From contig SFHN01000011.1 of the NCBI GenBank assembly GCA_004555635.1, positions 1 to 15,150 on the forward strand: a stretch of DNA of 15,150 bases, in the 5' to 3' direction. How positions within the stretch are numbered: the first letter of the stretch is position 1; each line of letters starts with the position of its first letter. The position numbers were made by a program, and so were the translations under genes. Positions 7,904 through 14,143 of this stretch are shown here, piece by piece. The stretch is from [Eubacterium] saphenum. Its GTDB lineage: Bacteria > Bacillota > Clostridia > Oscillospirales > Ruminococcaceae. A model generated the notes under the pieces. It saw only the letters and a program-made list of their open reading frames with translations, had not been told where the DNA came from and did no database searches.

Positions 7904-8144
7904 CGTCAATATCCTCCGCTGTCTTTCCCGCAATAGTATCGGGCTGCAAAGCGGAGAGCACAACGTGCCCGCTGTCGCAGATGATAACAGAGCGGGTTTT
8001 TCTTCCGCAGGTAGCGTCAACGGCGCTGCCGTCGTCCTTTGCAAGCTGCACAATTCTCTTTACGGGAGCCGCCTCGGGACTGACCACGGCGACAATTCTG
8101 TCGGCGTTTACCGTGTTGCCGAAGCCAATGCTGATAAGCCTCAA
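7896..8144 (-). CDS. remA: RemA-family extracellular matrix regulator (DUF370)
   Basis: An 82-residue protein that matches RemA along its whole length: ISIGFGN near the start, [12 protein letters not shown] (21-32), [12 protein letters not shown] (43-54) and [11 protein letters not shown] near the end. In Bacillus subtilis RemA is a DNA-binding activator of biofilm matrix and osmoprotection genes. Whether it does this here cannot be read from the sequence; the family is found in many non-biofilm Clostridia. Translation appears to begin at TTG (8142-8144), since GGAGGT is 8 nt upstream and the frame then starts exactly where the family does. It is the first gene of the leftward operon, about 29 nt downstream of the predicted transcription start, and it overlaps gmk by 8 bp. 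Confidence 0.93.
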   Translation of the reverse strand: MRLISIGFGNTVNADRIVAVVSPEAAPVKRIVQLAKDDGSAVDATCGRKTRSVIICDSGHVVLSALQPDTIAGKTAEDIDDE

Positions 8145-8179
8145 AATAACGCACCTCCGTCATATGCAATATATCTAAT

Positions 8180-8208
8180 ATTGTATCACAAATCCGACAA
8201 AAAATCAA
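8180..8208 (-). promoter_or_regulatory. Sigma-A promoter of the remA-gmk-priA operon
   Basis: Reading leftward, TTGATT (8203-8208) and TACAAT (8180-8185) are separated by exactly 17 bp. Transcription should begin near 8173, about 29 nt before the remA TTG codon. The -35 box lies within the T-tract of the terminator of the upstream unit, so one unit ends where the next begins. No operator-like dyad was seen in the spacer. Confidence 0.75.
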
Positions 8209-8238
8209 CCCCCGAACGCTCAAAAAAGAGCGCGGGGG
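8201..8238 (-). terminator. Intrinsic terminator of the queA-amidohydrolase unit
   Basis: A stem of 11 pairs is formed by 8209-8214 plus 8217-8221 with 8228-8238. It has an AA bulge on one arm and a loop of six A/T bases. Reading leftward it is followed by TTGATTTTTT, a U-rich tail, and it begins 6 bp after the amidohydrolase stop codon. On the plus strand the stem is also followed by a short T-run (8242-8246), so it could work both ways, but no rightward gene precedes it. Confidence 0.8.
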
Positions 8239-8244
8239 CGGTTT

Positions 8245-9039
8245 TTATTCCTCTGTTTCTCCGATAAGGCGCAGTACGTTCCTGTACAGGATATCCTCCC
8301 GCTCCTCGCCGGTAAGCGGCAGCGCGTCAAAGCGGCGAAGCTCCTCGTCCGCGCGCCACATCGGGTAGTCCGTGCCCCACATAACGCGCTTTGTGCCTAT
8401 GCTGCGGATAATCTGCGCGGCGCGCTCGGGCGAAAGCGCATAAAGCGAGCTTGAGCAGTCGGCATATACCCCGCTGTGCGCGAAAAGCTCCTCCGCCTCG
8501 TCCCATTTTGTCCAGCCGCAGAGGTGAGCGCCGATTACCGTAAGCTTCGGGAAGCGCTTAACGACGTTAAAAAGCCGCTTCGGAGAGGAGTAATCGTAGC
8601 GCGGGTCGCCGACGTGAAAAAGTATCGGAAGCCTGCCCTCTGCCGCCTCGTAAATCGGGAAGGCGCGCTCGTCGTCGATATTGAAGCGCTGAAAGTCGCT
8701 GTGCAGCTTTATCCCCTTTAGCCCAAGAGAGATAATGCGCTCGGTTTCGCCCGCGATATCGGGGTAATCGGGGTGAAGCGCGCCGAAGCCTATCAGCTTG
8801 TCGGGGTAGGCGCAAACGCTCGCCGCGATAAAGCTGTTTATGCTTGGCACCTGCTCGGGGACTGTCGCCACAGACTGCACGACAAACCGCGAAACTCCCG
8901 CCGCCTCGCCCTCGGCAAGCAGCGTTTTCAGCATACCGTTATACGCAACGGGCATATTGTCGTAAAACCCGCTTATCCCTGCGGCTGCCTTTTCGGCAAT
9001 TTTCTCGGGGAAAATGTGTGCGTGTGCGTCTATAATCAA
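8245..9039 (-). CDS. TIM-barrel amidohydrolase (Amidohydro_2 / PF04909-like)
   Basis: A cytosolic metal-dependent hydrolase or decarboxylase of 264 residues. Seen in order are HAHIF at 5-9 (the HxH metal pair), LKGIKLHSDFQ (about 108-118), LFHVGDP (about 141-147), GAHLCG (about 172-177) and WGTDYP (about 222-227, with the barrel-end aspartate). These are the metal and catalytic positions of the family that includes ACMS decarboxylase and related enzymes. The substrate cannot be identified. Translation starts at TTG (9037-9039), which overlaps the TGA of the preceding small gene (TTGA) and has AAAGGAAG about 9 nt upstream; it leads directly into the canonical MIIDAHAH. It is the last gene of the queA unit and is followed at once by a strong terminator. 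Confidence 0.88.
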   Translation of the reverse strand: MIIDAHAHIFPEKIAEKAAAGISGFYDNMPVAYNGMLKTLLAEGEAAGVSRFVVQSVATVPEQVPSINSFIAASVCAYPDKLIGFGALHPDYPDIAGETERIISLGLKGIKLHSDFQRFNIDDERAFPIYEAAEGRLPILFHVGDPRYDYSSPKRLFNVVKRFPKLTVIGAHLCGWTKWDEAEELFAHSGVYADCSSSLYALSPERAAQIIRSIGTKRVMWGTDYPMWRADEELRRFDALPLTGEEREDILYRNVLRLIGETEE

Positions 9040-9323
9040 GATAATGCGCTTCCTTTCAGGGGTAAAACCTTGTTTGTGAATGTGTCGTAAAGAGTAAAGC
9101 CGAAAAGGTAGCTTGCCTGCTCGGTTTCTCCCGTTATCGGGTGCCTGTAAATGTCAAAGGAATAGCCCGCGCCAACGTAATGTCCCGCTTCGGTCTGCAC
9201 GCAGAAAATCGGTGGCTTGTTTGTCATAACGCAGGCGTTGTCCGCGATAAAAACAGCAACCCAGACGAACAAAACCGCTGAAATAATATTGCGGACAATT
9301 CTTCCGATTTTACTCCTTCTCAT
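9036..9323 (-). CDS. Hypothetical 95-residue single-pass membrane protein
   Basis: Not assigned to a named family. It has a short basic N-terminus (MRRSKIGRIVRN), one hydrophobic segment at about 13-28, and a soluble part of about 65 residues that should face outside by the positive-inside rule. The soluble part has N-K-P-P-I-F-C-V (35-42) and a GAGYSFDIYRHP stretch (51-62), which resembles short hypothetical proteins seen in other Clostridia with an 'NKPIF...GLGY' pattern; this resemblance is from memory. The ATG at 9321-9323 has AGAGGG 4-6 nt upstream. It follows queA by 21 bp and overlaps the amidohydrolase start, so the three genes are co-transcribed. It could also be a lipid-anchored or secreted protein, but there is no lipobox cysteine after the hydrophobic stretch in the right position. 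Confidence 0.75.
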   Translation of the reverse strand: MRRSKIGRIVRNIISAVLFVWVAVFIADNACVMTNKPPIFCVQTEAGHYVGAGYSFDIYRHPITGETEQASYLFGFTLYDTFTNKVLPLKGSALS

Positions 9324-9344
9324 TGTCGCCCTCTTTTATTCGGA

Positions 9345-10373
9345 TTATACAATAATCATACTGTCGCCGAACGAGAAAAAGCGATAGCGCTCCTCTATTG
9401 CGGTGTGATATGCGGCGAGCGTTTTCTCCCTGCCGAGAAACGCGCTTACAAGCATTATCAGCGTGCTTTCGGGCAGGTGGAAGTTGGTGATAAGCCCGTC
9501 TATGCACTTGAACTCATAGCCGGGATAGATGAAAATTCCCGTGTCGCTTGTAAGCGGCTTTACCTCGCCGTTCGGGTCAAGCTGCGCGGCGCTTTCAAGC
9601 GTGCGGCAGGAGGTCGTTCCGACGGCAATAACCCTGCCGCCGCGCGCCTTTGTGCGCTTAATTTTCTCGGCGGTTTCCGTAGGGATAGAGAAATGCTCGA
9701 CGTGCATCTTATGGTCGAGAATGTTGTCCTCCTTTACGGGGCGGAATGTCCCCAGCCCGACGTGAAGCGTGACGTATGCGGTGTCAACGCCCTTTTCCCT
9801 TAGCTTCGCAAACACGTTTTCCGTAAAGTGAAGCCCCGCCGTCGGCGCCGCCGCAGAGCCTGTTTCGCGGCAGTAGATGGTGTTGTAGCGGTCGTTGTCG
9901 CGCAGCTTTTCGGTGATGTACGGCGGCAGCGGCATTTGACCTATGCGGTCGAGGATATCGAAGAAATCGCCCTCAAACGTAAAGCGGACGCGCCTGTTTC
10001 CGCCGTCGAGAATTTCCAGCACCTCGGCGCTTAAATTTTCGGGGAAATCCACCACAACGCCGGGCTTAAGGCTCTTTCCGGGGCGGACGAGCGTTTCCCA
10101 ATCGGTCAGGCTCTCGCGCTTCAGCAGCAGAAACTCGCAGTGCGTTCCCGTGTCGCGGCGGTCGCCGTATATTCTCGCGGGGAAAACCTTGCTGTCGTTC
10201 ATCACCAGCAGGTCACCCTCGCGCAGATAGTCGCATATATTATAGAAGCGGTCGTGCATAACCGCGCCCGTTTCGCGGTCAATCTTCATCAGCCGCGAGC
10301 TGTCGCGCGGCTCTACGGGCGTCTGCGCGATAAGCTCCTGCGGCAAATCGTAGTAAAAATCACTTTTCAGCAT
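9345..10373 (-). CDS. queA: S-adenosylmethionine:tRNA ribosyltransferase-isomerase QueA
   Basis: Transfers and isomerises the ribosyl part of SAM onto preQ1-modified tRNA, making epoxyqueuosine at wobble position 34. The 342-residue length is normal. Motifs include SDFYYDLPQELIAQTP (4-19), SRLM (26-29), GQMPLPPYI (145-153), APTAGLHFT (176-184), LHVGLGTFRPV (203-213), HKMHVE (221-226) and TNFHLPESTLIM near the end. The ATG at 10371-10373 has AAAGG 9 nt upstream. It is the first gene of a leftward unit with its own consensus promoter. In many Firmicutes queA sits beside tgt and ruvB; neither is here, so the partner tRNA-guanine transglycosylase must be elsewhere. Confidence 0.97.
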   Translation of the reverse strand: MLKSDFYYDLPQELIAQTPVEPRDSSRLMKIDRETGAVMHDRFYNICDYLREGDLLVMNDSKVFPARIYGDRRDTGTHCEFLLLKRESLTDWETLVRPGKSLKPGVVVDFPENLSAEVLEILDGGNRRVRFTFEGDFFDILDRIGQMPLPPYITEKLRDNDRYNTIYCRETGSAAAPTAGLHFTENVFAKLREKGVDTAYVTLHVGLGTFRPVKEDNILDHKMHVEHFSIPTETAEKIKRTKARGGRVIAVGTTSCRTLESAAQLDPNGEVKPLTSDTGIFIYPGYEFKCIDGLITNFHLPESTLIMLVSAFLGREKTLAAYHTAIEERYRFFSFGDSMIIV

Positions 10374-10412
10374 ATGGGCAGCCTTTCATTACATATTATT
10401 TTATACGCTCTT

Positions 10413-10441
10413 ATTGTACCACAAACCGCGGCGGTTTTCAA
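10413..10441 (-). promoter_or_regulatory. Sigma-A promoter of queA unit, with dyad in spacer
   Basis: Reading leftward, TTGAAA (10436-10441) and TACAAT (10413-10418) are separated by 17 bp. The predicted start near 10406 gives a leader of about 33 nt. An inverted repeat, AAACCG and CGGTTT (10423-10428 and 10432-10437, 3-bp centre), fills most of the spacer and touches the -35 box. This is a possible operator, or chance in a G/C-rich spacer. Confidence 0.75.
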
Positions 10442-10518
10442 CTGTGTTTATCAACAATTTCAACAAAATCCGCGCCTGTTTTCTGTAATATTTCTCAAAC
10501 GAGTGCATAAGAAACGCA

Positions 10519-10547
10519 TTGACAAAACTATATAGATATGATAAAAT
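10519..10547 (+). promoter_or_regulatory. Sigma-A promoter of the asd-dap operon
   Basis: TTGACA (10519-10524) is a perfect -35 box and TAAAAT (10542-10547) a near-perfect -10 box, with 17 bp between. Transcription should start near 10554. This would give a leader of about 290 nt before asd that contains the lysine riboswitch and terminator, so the promoter is probably strong and constitutive and regulation occurs by attenuation. Confidence 0.85.
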
Positions 10548-10559
10548 AAAACAAGCGCA

Positions 10560-10580
10560 GTCAGAAGCGGTTCTGACCGC
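10560..10580 (+). other. 5' leader stem-loop with two exclusive forms
   Basis: GTCAGAA (10560-10566) and TTCTGAC (10571-10577) form a perfect 7-bp stem around a GCGG loop. An alternative stem, GCGGT (10567-10571) with ACCGC (10576-10580), uses the loop bases. It sits at the predicted 5' end of the transcript, just before riboswitch helix P1. It may protect the RNA end or help folding; a role is not shown. Confidence 0.5.
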
Positions 10581-10587
10581 AGAATAA

Positions 10588-10756
10588 CGGATAGAGGTGC
10601 GGGACTGAATAGTAGCGCTCATAAAACGGCTTTCGGAGGTCGGGCGTGAAAGGCATACCGCCGAAGAATGCACATTCCGTTGTGTGCATATCTGGTTATG
10701 CGCCGAACAGGTGTATAATTGTCATCGACTTTTTAAGTGATGGAGGGCTATCGTAA
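10588..10756 (+). ncRNA. Lysine riboswitch (L-box) aptamer
   Basis: The segment has the conserved L-box landmarks in order: ATAGAGGTGCG (10591-10601), an AGTA element (10611-10614), GGAGG (10634-10638), GTGAAAGG (10646-10653), CGCCGAAG (10659-10666), CTGG (10692-10695), GTCATCG (10721-10727) and the closing GGAGGGCTATC (10742-10752). Helix P1 pairs ACGGATAG (10588-10595) with CTATCGT (10748-10754) apart from one bulged G. P4 is a 7-bp stem (10668-10674 with 10683-10689), and P5 spans about 10723-10742. Lysine binding should stabilise P1 and allow the downstream terminator to form. The placement before asd-dapA-dapB fits: these genes lead to lysine. A covariance-model score was not available here. 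Confidence 0.95.
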
Positions 10757-10782
10757 TACGACAGATTCCATGTACGTTAAAG

Positions 10783-10806
10783 CCGATGAAACTCATCGGT
10801 TTTTTT
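10783..10806 (+). terminator. Riboswitch-controlled intrinsic terminator before asd
   Basis: CCGATGA (10783-10789) and TCATCGG (10793-10799) form a perfect 7-bp stem with an AAC loop, followed by seven T (10800-10806). The 5' arm can instead pair upstream: TCATCG at 10722-10727, inside aptamer helix P5, copies the terminator's own 3' arm, and GGCT (10746-10749) matches AGCC (10781-10784). These are plausible antiterminator pairings when lysine is absent. Confidence 0.9.
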
Positions 10807-10842
10807 GCTGTAAAAAATATATTCTGAAAGGTGAACAACATT

Positions 10843-11925
10843 ATGAAAAAGCAGTTTAATGTCGGCATTATCGGCGCTACGGGTATGGTTGGCCAGCGCT
10901 TCGCAACCCTGCTCGAAAACCACCCGTGGTTCCATGTAGTCGCTCTCGCGGCTTCTCCCCGCTCCGCAGGCAAGACCTACAAAGAGGCTGTCGGCGACAG
11001 ATGGTTTATGGACACCCCTATGCCCAAGAGCATGGAGAACATCATTGTAAACGACGCTTCCGCGGACGTTGAGGAAATCGCGTCTAAGGTTGACTTCGTT
11101 TTCTGCGCGGTTGATATGAAGAAGGACGAGATAAAGGCGCTCGAGGAGAAGTACGCAAAGGCAGAATGCCCCGTTATGTCAAACAACTCCGCGCACCGCT
11201 TTACTCCCGATGTTCCGATGATTATCCCCGAGGTAAACGCAGACCACACCGATATCATCGAAGCGCAGAAGAAGCGCCTCGGCACAAAGCGCGGCTTTAT
11301 CTCCGTAAAGAGCAACTGCTCTATCCAGAGCTACGTTCCCGCGCTCTCCCCTCTGAGAAAGTTCGGCATAACCGAAATTCTCGCCTGCACCTATCAGGCA
11401 ATTTCCGGCGCGGGCAAGACCTTTGAAACCTGGCCCGAGATGGTGGATAACCTTATCCCGTTCATCGGCGGCGAGGAGGAAAAGAGCGAGCAGGAGCCTC
11501 TGAAGGTTTGGGGTCACATCGAGAACGGCGAAATCGTAAAGTGCACCTCCCCGTCCATTACGACGCAGTGCCTGCGCGTTCCCGTTTCCAACGGTCACAC
11601 CGCAGCCGTTTTCGTAAGATTTGAGAACAAGCCCACTATCGAGGAAATCAAGAAAATCTGGGCGGAGTACAAGGCAGAGCCGCAGGAAATGCAGCTTCCC
11701 TCCGCGCCCAAGCAGTTCCTCCACTACTTCGAGGAGGAGAACAGACCTCAGGCTGCTCTCGACAGAAACCTCGAGGGCGGTATGGCAGTATCCATCGGCC
11801 GTCTGCGCGAGGATACACAGTACGACTACAAGTTCGTATGCCTGTCCCACAACACGCTTCGCGGCGCTGCGGGCGGTGCAGTTGAAATGGCAGAGCTTTA
11901 TGCGGCAAAGGGTCTGCTGGACTAA
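10843..11925 (+). CDS. asd: Aspartate-semialdehyde dehydrogenase
   Basis: NADPH-dependent reduction of aspartyl phosphate to aspartate semialdehyde, the branch point to lysine/diaminopimelate and to threonine/methionine. The 360-residue protein has the nucleotide-binding GATGMVGQRF (11-20), SNNSAHR (113-119), the active-site SNCS with C159, QAISGAGKT (185-193) and SNGHTAAVFV (249-258) with the catalytic-base histidine H252. This pattern matches the archaeal/fungal-type Asd branch rather than the E. coli branch; that is family knowledge. A GTG at 10831 is open in frame, but it is part of the AAAGGTG binding site; the ATG at 10843 lies 9 nt after this site and is chosen. It is the first gene of the lysine riboswitch operon. 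Confidence 0.96.
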   Translation: MKKQFNVGIIGATGMVGQRFATLLENHPWFHVVALAASPRSAGKTYKEAVGDRWFMDTPMPKSMENIIVNDASADVEEIASKVDFVFCAVDMKKDEIKALEEKYAKAECPVMSNNSAHRFTPDVPMIIPEVNADHTDIIEAQKKRLGTKRGFISVKSNCSIQSYVPALSPLRKFGITEILACTYQAISGAGKTFETWPEMVDNLIPFIGGEEEKSEQEPLKVWGHIENGEIVKCTSPSITTQCLRVPVSNGHTAAVFVRFENKPTIEEIKKIWAEYKAEPQEMQLPSAPKQFLHYFEEENRPQAALDRNLEGGMAVSIGRLREDTQYDYKFVCLSHNTLRGAAGGAVEMAELYAAKGLLD

Positions 11926-11976
11926 GAAAAATTCCCACAGTCTTTCCCCCTGTTTTAAGGTGAAAGGAGTTATTTG

Positions 11977-12870
11977 ATGAGCAATACTGTTTTTACGGGT
12001 GTAGGCACCGCGGTTATCACCCCGATGAACGCCGACGGAAGCATTAACTTCGGCGAATTCGCAAGAGTGCTCGATTATCAGGTTGAGCACGGCGCGGACG
12101 CTGTTGTCGTATGCGGCACGACAGGCGAGGCCTCCACAATGCCCGATGACGAGCACATAGAGTGCATTCGCTTTGCGGTGGAAAAAATCGCGAAGAGAAT
12201 ACCCGTTATCGCAGGCACGGGAAGCAACGACACCGTCCACGCGATAAGGCTTTCCAAGCGGGCGCAGGAAGCGGGAGCCGACGCGCTGCTTCAGGTTACC
12301 CCCTACTACAACAAAACTTCGCAGCGCGGTCTGGCAAAGCACTTTTTGGCGATTGCGGACAGCGTTAATCTGCCGATTATCCTGTACAACGTTCCGTCAA
12401 GAACGGGAGTCGGCATTTCAATCGACTGCTACTGCGAGGTGGCAAAGCACCCCAACATCGTTGCGACAAAGGAAGCGAGCGGGGATATGACGCTCTGCGC
12501 AAAAATCGCAGCATACACCGACCTTGACATCTACTCGGGCAACGACGACCAGGTGTTCCCCGTGCTTTCGCTCGGCGGTAAGGGCGTTATCTCCGTAACC
12601 TCAAACCTTCTTCCGCAGGAAAAGCACGACGAGGTTATGCTCTATATGGCGGGCAAAACCGCCGAGGCGCTCGAAATTCAAAAGCGTATCCTCGCATTCG
12701 AAAACGCGCTGTTTATGGACGTTAACCCGATTCCCGTCAAGGAAGCGATGAACATTATGGGCTGGAACGCGGGCGAGTGCCGCCTGCCGCTGTGCTCTAT
12801 GACCGAGGAAAACAAGCAGAAGCTTGCAGCTGTTATGCAGCCGCTCGGTCTTGTCGGCGCGGTTAAGTAA
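11977..12870 (+). CDS. dapA: 4-hydroxy-tetrahydrodipicolinate synthase
   Basis: Condenses pyruvate with aspartate semialdehyde in the first committed step of lysine/diaminopimelate synthesis. The 297-residue (beta/alpha)8 barrel has GTTGEAS (47-53, with T48 and T49), TPYYN (108-112, proton-relay tyrosine), LYNVPSRTG (136-144, with Y137) and the Schiff-base lysine K165 in ATKEASGD (163-170). All catalytic positions are present. The frame opens at a TTG (11974), but the ATG directly after it has AAAGGAG 7 nt upstream and is preferred. It follows asd by 51 bp with no terminator seen between, and uses the Asd product directly. Confidence 0.97.
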   Translation: MSNTVFTGVGTAVITPMNADGSINFGEFARVLDYQVEHGADAVVVCGTTGEASTMPDDEHIECIRFAVEKIAKRIPVIAGTGSNDTVHAIRLSKRAQEAGADALLQVTPYYNKTSQRGLAKHFLAIADSVNLPIILYNVPSRTGVGISIDCYCEVAKHPNIVATKEASGDMTLCAKIAAYTDLDIYSGNDDQVFPVLSLGGKGVISVTSNLLPQEKHDEVMLYMAGKTAEALEIQKRILAFENALFMDVNPIPVKEAMNIMGWNAGECRLPLCSMTEENKQKLAAVMQPLGLVGAVK

Positions 12871-12875
12871 TACTT

Positions 12876-12910
12876 ATCCGTCGGGATTGCAAAGCGCTTT
12901 TCCGACGGAT
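12876..12910 (+). repeat. Intercistronic stem-loop between dapA and dapB
   Basis: ATCCGTCGG (12876-12884) and CCGACGGAT (12902-12910) are perfect 9-bp inverted arms around a 17-nt loop that contains AAAGCGCTTT, itself a palindrome. There is no T-tract after it, so it is not a normal terminator. It begins 6 bp after the dapA stop and ends 20 bp before dapB. It could set mRNA stability or relative expression of the two halves of the operon. Confidence 0.6.
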
Positions 12911-12930
12911 TTATCATAGGGAGAAATAAA

Positions 12931-13692
12931 ATGACACGGATAGCTATAACAGGCGCCTGCGGCAAGATGGGCCGCGTTATCGCAAGCATTATCGATTCGC
13001 GCAGCGACTGCGAGGTTTGCGCGGGAATTGACCTTGTCGGGGAGCAGTATGACGGCTTTCCGATTTACAGAAGCGTTTTTGAGCTTAAGGAAAAGCCCGA
13101 TGTAATCATCGACTTTTCGCACCCGTCGGCGCTGCCGGATTTGCTGTCCTACGGCAAGATGAACAGCGTTCCGCTTGTGCTTGCGACAACGGGCTACTCC
13201 GACGAGGAGCGCGCAGAAATCACCGCAGCATCTGCGCAGGTGCCGATTTTCTTCACGTTCAATATGTCGCTCGGCATAAACCTGCTTGTGGAGCTTGCGA
13301 AAAAAGCGGCGCAGATTCTCGGCGGTCAGTTTGACATCGAAATCGTTGAGAAGCACCACAACCTGAAAAAAGACGCGCCCTCGGGCACCGCAATAATGAT
13401 TGCGGAGGCGATTAACGAGGAGCTTGACAACGCGTACCACTTCGTTTACGACCGCCACAGCGTCCGCCAGCCCCGCGCAAAGGACGAAATCGGAATGCAC
13501 GCGATTCGCGGCGGCACGATTGTCGGCGAGCACGACGTTATTTTCGCGGGCCGCGACGAGGTAATCACGCTGTCGCATTCCGCACAGAGCAAAGAGGTTT
13601 TCGCGGTTGGCTCGGTGAACGCGGCTGTGTTCATCAAGGGCAAGCCCGCAGGTATGTACACTATGAACGACCTTATCAGGGAGGTAAAGTAA
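12931..13692 (+). CDS. dapB: 4-hydroxy-tetrahydrodipicolinate reductase
   Basis: Reduces the DapA product with NAD(P)H to tetrahydrodipicolinate. The 253-residue protein has the dinucleotide fold GACGKMGR (8-15), DFSHPSA (61-67), ATTGY (85-89) and the substrate signature EKHHNLKKDAPSGTA (140-154) with H142, H143 and K147. AGRDEVITLSHSA near the C-terminus is also typical. The ATG at 12931 has GGGAG 7 nt upstream. It lies 60 bp after dapA, across a stem-loop, and only 1 bp before the ACT gene. The later dap/lysA genes (dapL or dapD/E, dapF, lysA) are not in this window. Confidence 0.97.
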   Translation: MTRIAITGACGKMGRVIASIIDSRSDCEVCAGIDLVGEQYDGFPIYRSVFELKEKPDVIIDFSHPSALPDLLSYGKMNSVPLVLATTGYSDEERAEITAASAQVPIFFTFNMSLGINLLVELAKKAAQILGGQFDIEIVEKHHNLKKDAPSGTAIMIAEAINEELDNAYHFVYDRHSVRQPRAKDEIGMHAIRGGTIVGEHDVIFAGRDEVITLSHSAQSKEVFAVGSVNAAVFIKGKPAGMYTMNDLIREVK

Positions 13693-13693
13693 T

Positions 13694-14143
13694 ATGAACA
13701 TCAAGGTTACAGAGAACGTTTCATCGGTTTCCTTCAACAATGTTCCGCTTAACAAAACGGTTATGGAGGACGCGCTCGGAGCGGTTGCGGCGGCGGGAAT
13801 AAACGTCGATATGATTTCTATGACCGCGCCTACGTCAGAGATTTTCAGCTTTGGGTTCACCGTTGACGACGAGGATATGCCGAAGCTTCTCGCGATTGTA
13901 AAGAGCCTCAAAGAAAAGACAGGCACCGCGCCTATGATAAACAGCTGCAACAGAAAAATCGTGCTTAAAGGACCGGAAATGGAGCAGCACGTCGGCTTTG
14001 CGGCGAACGTTGTCGGAATAATGAACCGTATCGACGCGATGATTCTTCAGATTACAACGGGAGTTGACGAGATTTCTCTGCTGATAAGAGAAAGCGACGG
14101 CGAAGCGGCGGAAGTGGCTCTCAGAAAGGAATTTAACGTATAA
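13694..14143 (+). CDS. Free-standing tandem ACT-domain protein, aspartokinase regulatory-like
   Basis: A 149-residue soluble protein with no catalytic domain. It has two ACT-like repeats: about 11-72, with GINVDMIS (35-42) matching the aspartokinase 'GINIDMI' strand, and about 80-149, with VGFAANVVGIMNRIDAMIL followed by VDEISLLI (124-131), resembling the second aspartokinase ACT domain ('E-I-x-I-S-x-L-I'). This is the composition of the regulatory half (beta subunit) of LysC, whose ACT domains bind lysine or threonine. The Lys/Thr-binding residues cannot be checked by eye. The ATG has GGAGGT 8 nt upstream and lies 1 bp after dapB. Since the operon lacks an aspartokinase gene, the protein may control an aspartokinase encoded elsewhere, or sense an amino acid by itself. 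This is an inference; it is not a truncated lysC, as its start and signal are intact. Confidence 0.8.
   Translation: MNIKVTENVSSVSFNNVPLNKTVMEDALGAVAAAGINVDMISMTAPTSEIFSFGFTVDDEDMPKLLAIVKSLKEKTGTAPMINSCNRKIVLKGPEMEQHVGFAANVVGIMNRIDAMILQITTGVDEISLLIRESDGEAAEVALRKEFNV

Larger units (their letters stand above)
10374..10842. other. Divergent control region between queA and asd
   Basis: This 469-bp gap carries no credible protein gene. From left to right it holds the queA ribosome binding site and promoter (10381-10441), an A/T-rich stretch with no clear signal (10442-10518), the asd promoter (10519-10547), a 5' leader hairpin (10560-10580), a lysine riboswitch (10588-10756), a linker, a terminator (10783-10806) and the asd ribosome binding site. 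The two promoters face away from each other with about 77 bp between their -35 boxes. Confidence 0.85.

Noticed and set aside
6941..7936. Plus-strand open frame (331 codons) opposite priA and gmk
   Set aside because: Opposite two certain genes; the translation resembles no family and is Arg/His-rich in the shadow manner.
7904..8053. Upstream extension of gmk (50 extra codons)
   Set aside because: It would overlap most of remA in another frame, and the ATG at 7901-7903 has a strong GGAGG and the family N-terminus.
8196..8246. Rightward terminator from the stem at 8209-8238
   Set aside because: A T-run follows on the plus strand, but no rightward gene precedes it; it is kept only as a leftward terminator.
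10448..10456. DnaA-box-like TTATCAACA between the divergent promoters
   Set aside because: One mismatch to the consensus, a single copy, and no other origin features; likely chance in A/T-rich DNA.
11179..12342. Long minus-strand open frame (387 codons) opposite asd and dapA
   Set aside because: It lies opposite well-supported genes with all catalytic motifs, has no recognisable motif of its own and no sensible binding site. It is a by-product of codon use.
12874..13950. Minus-strand open frame (358 codons) opposite dapB and the ACT gene
   Set aside because: No protein motif; low-complexity basic and Cys-rich composition typical of antisense shadow frames.
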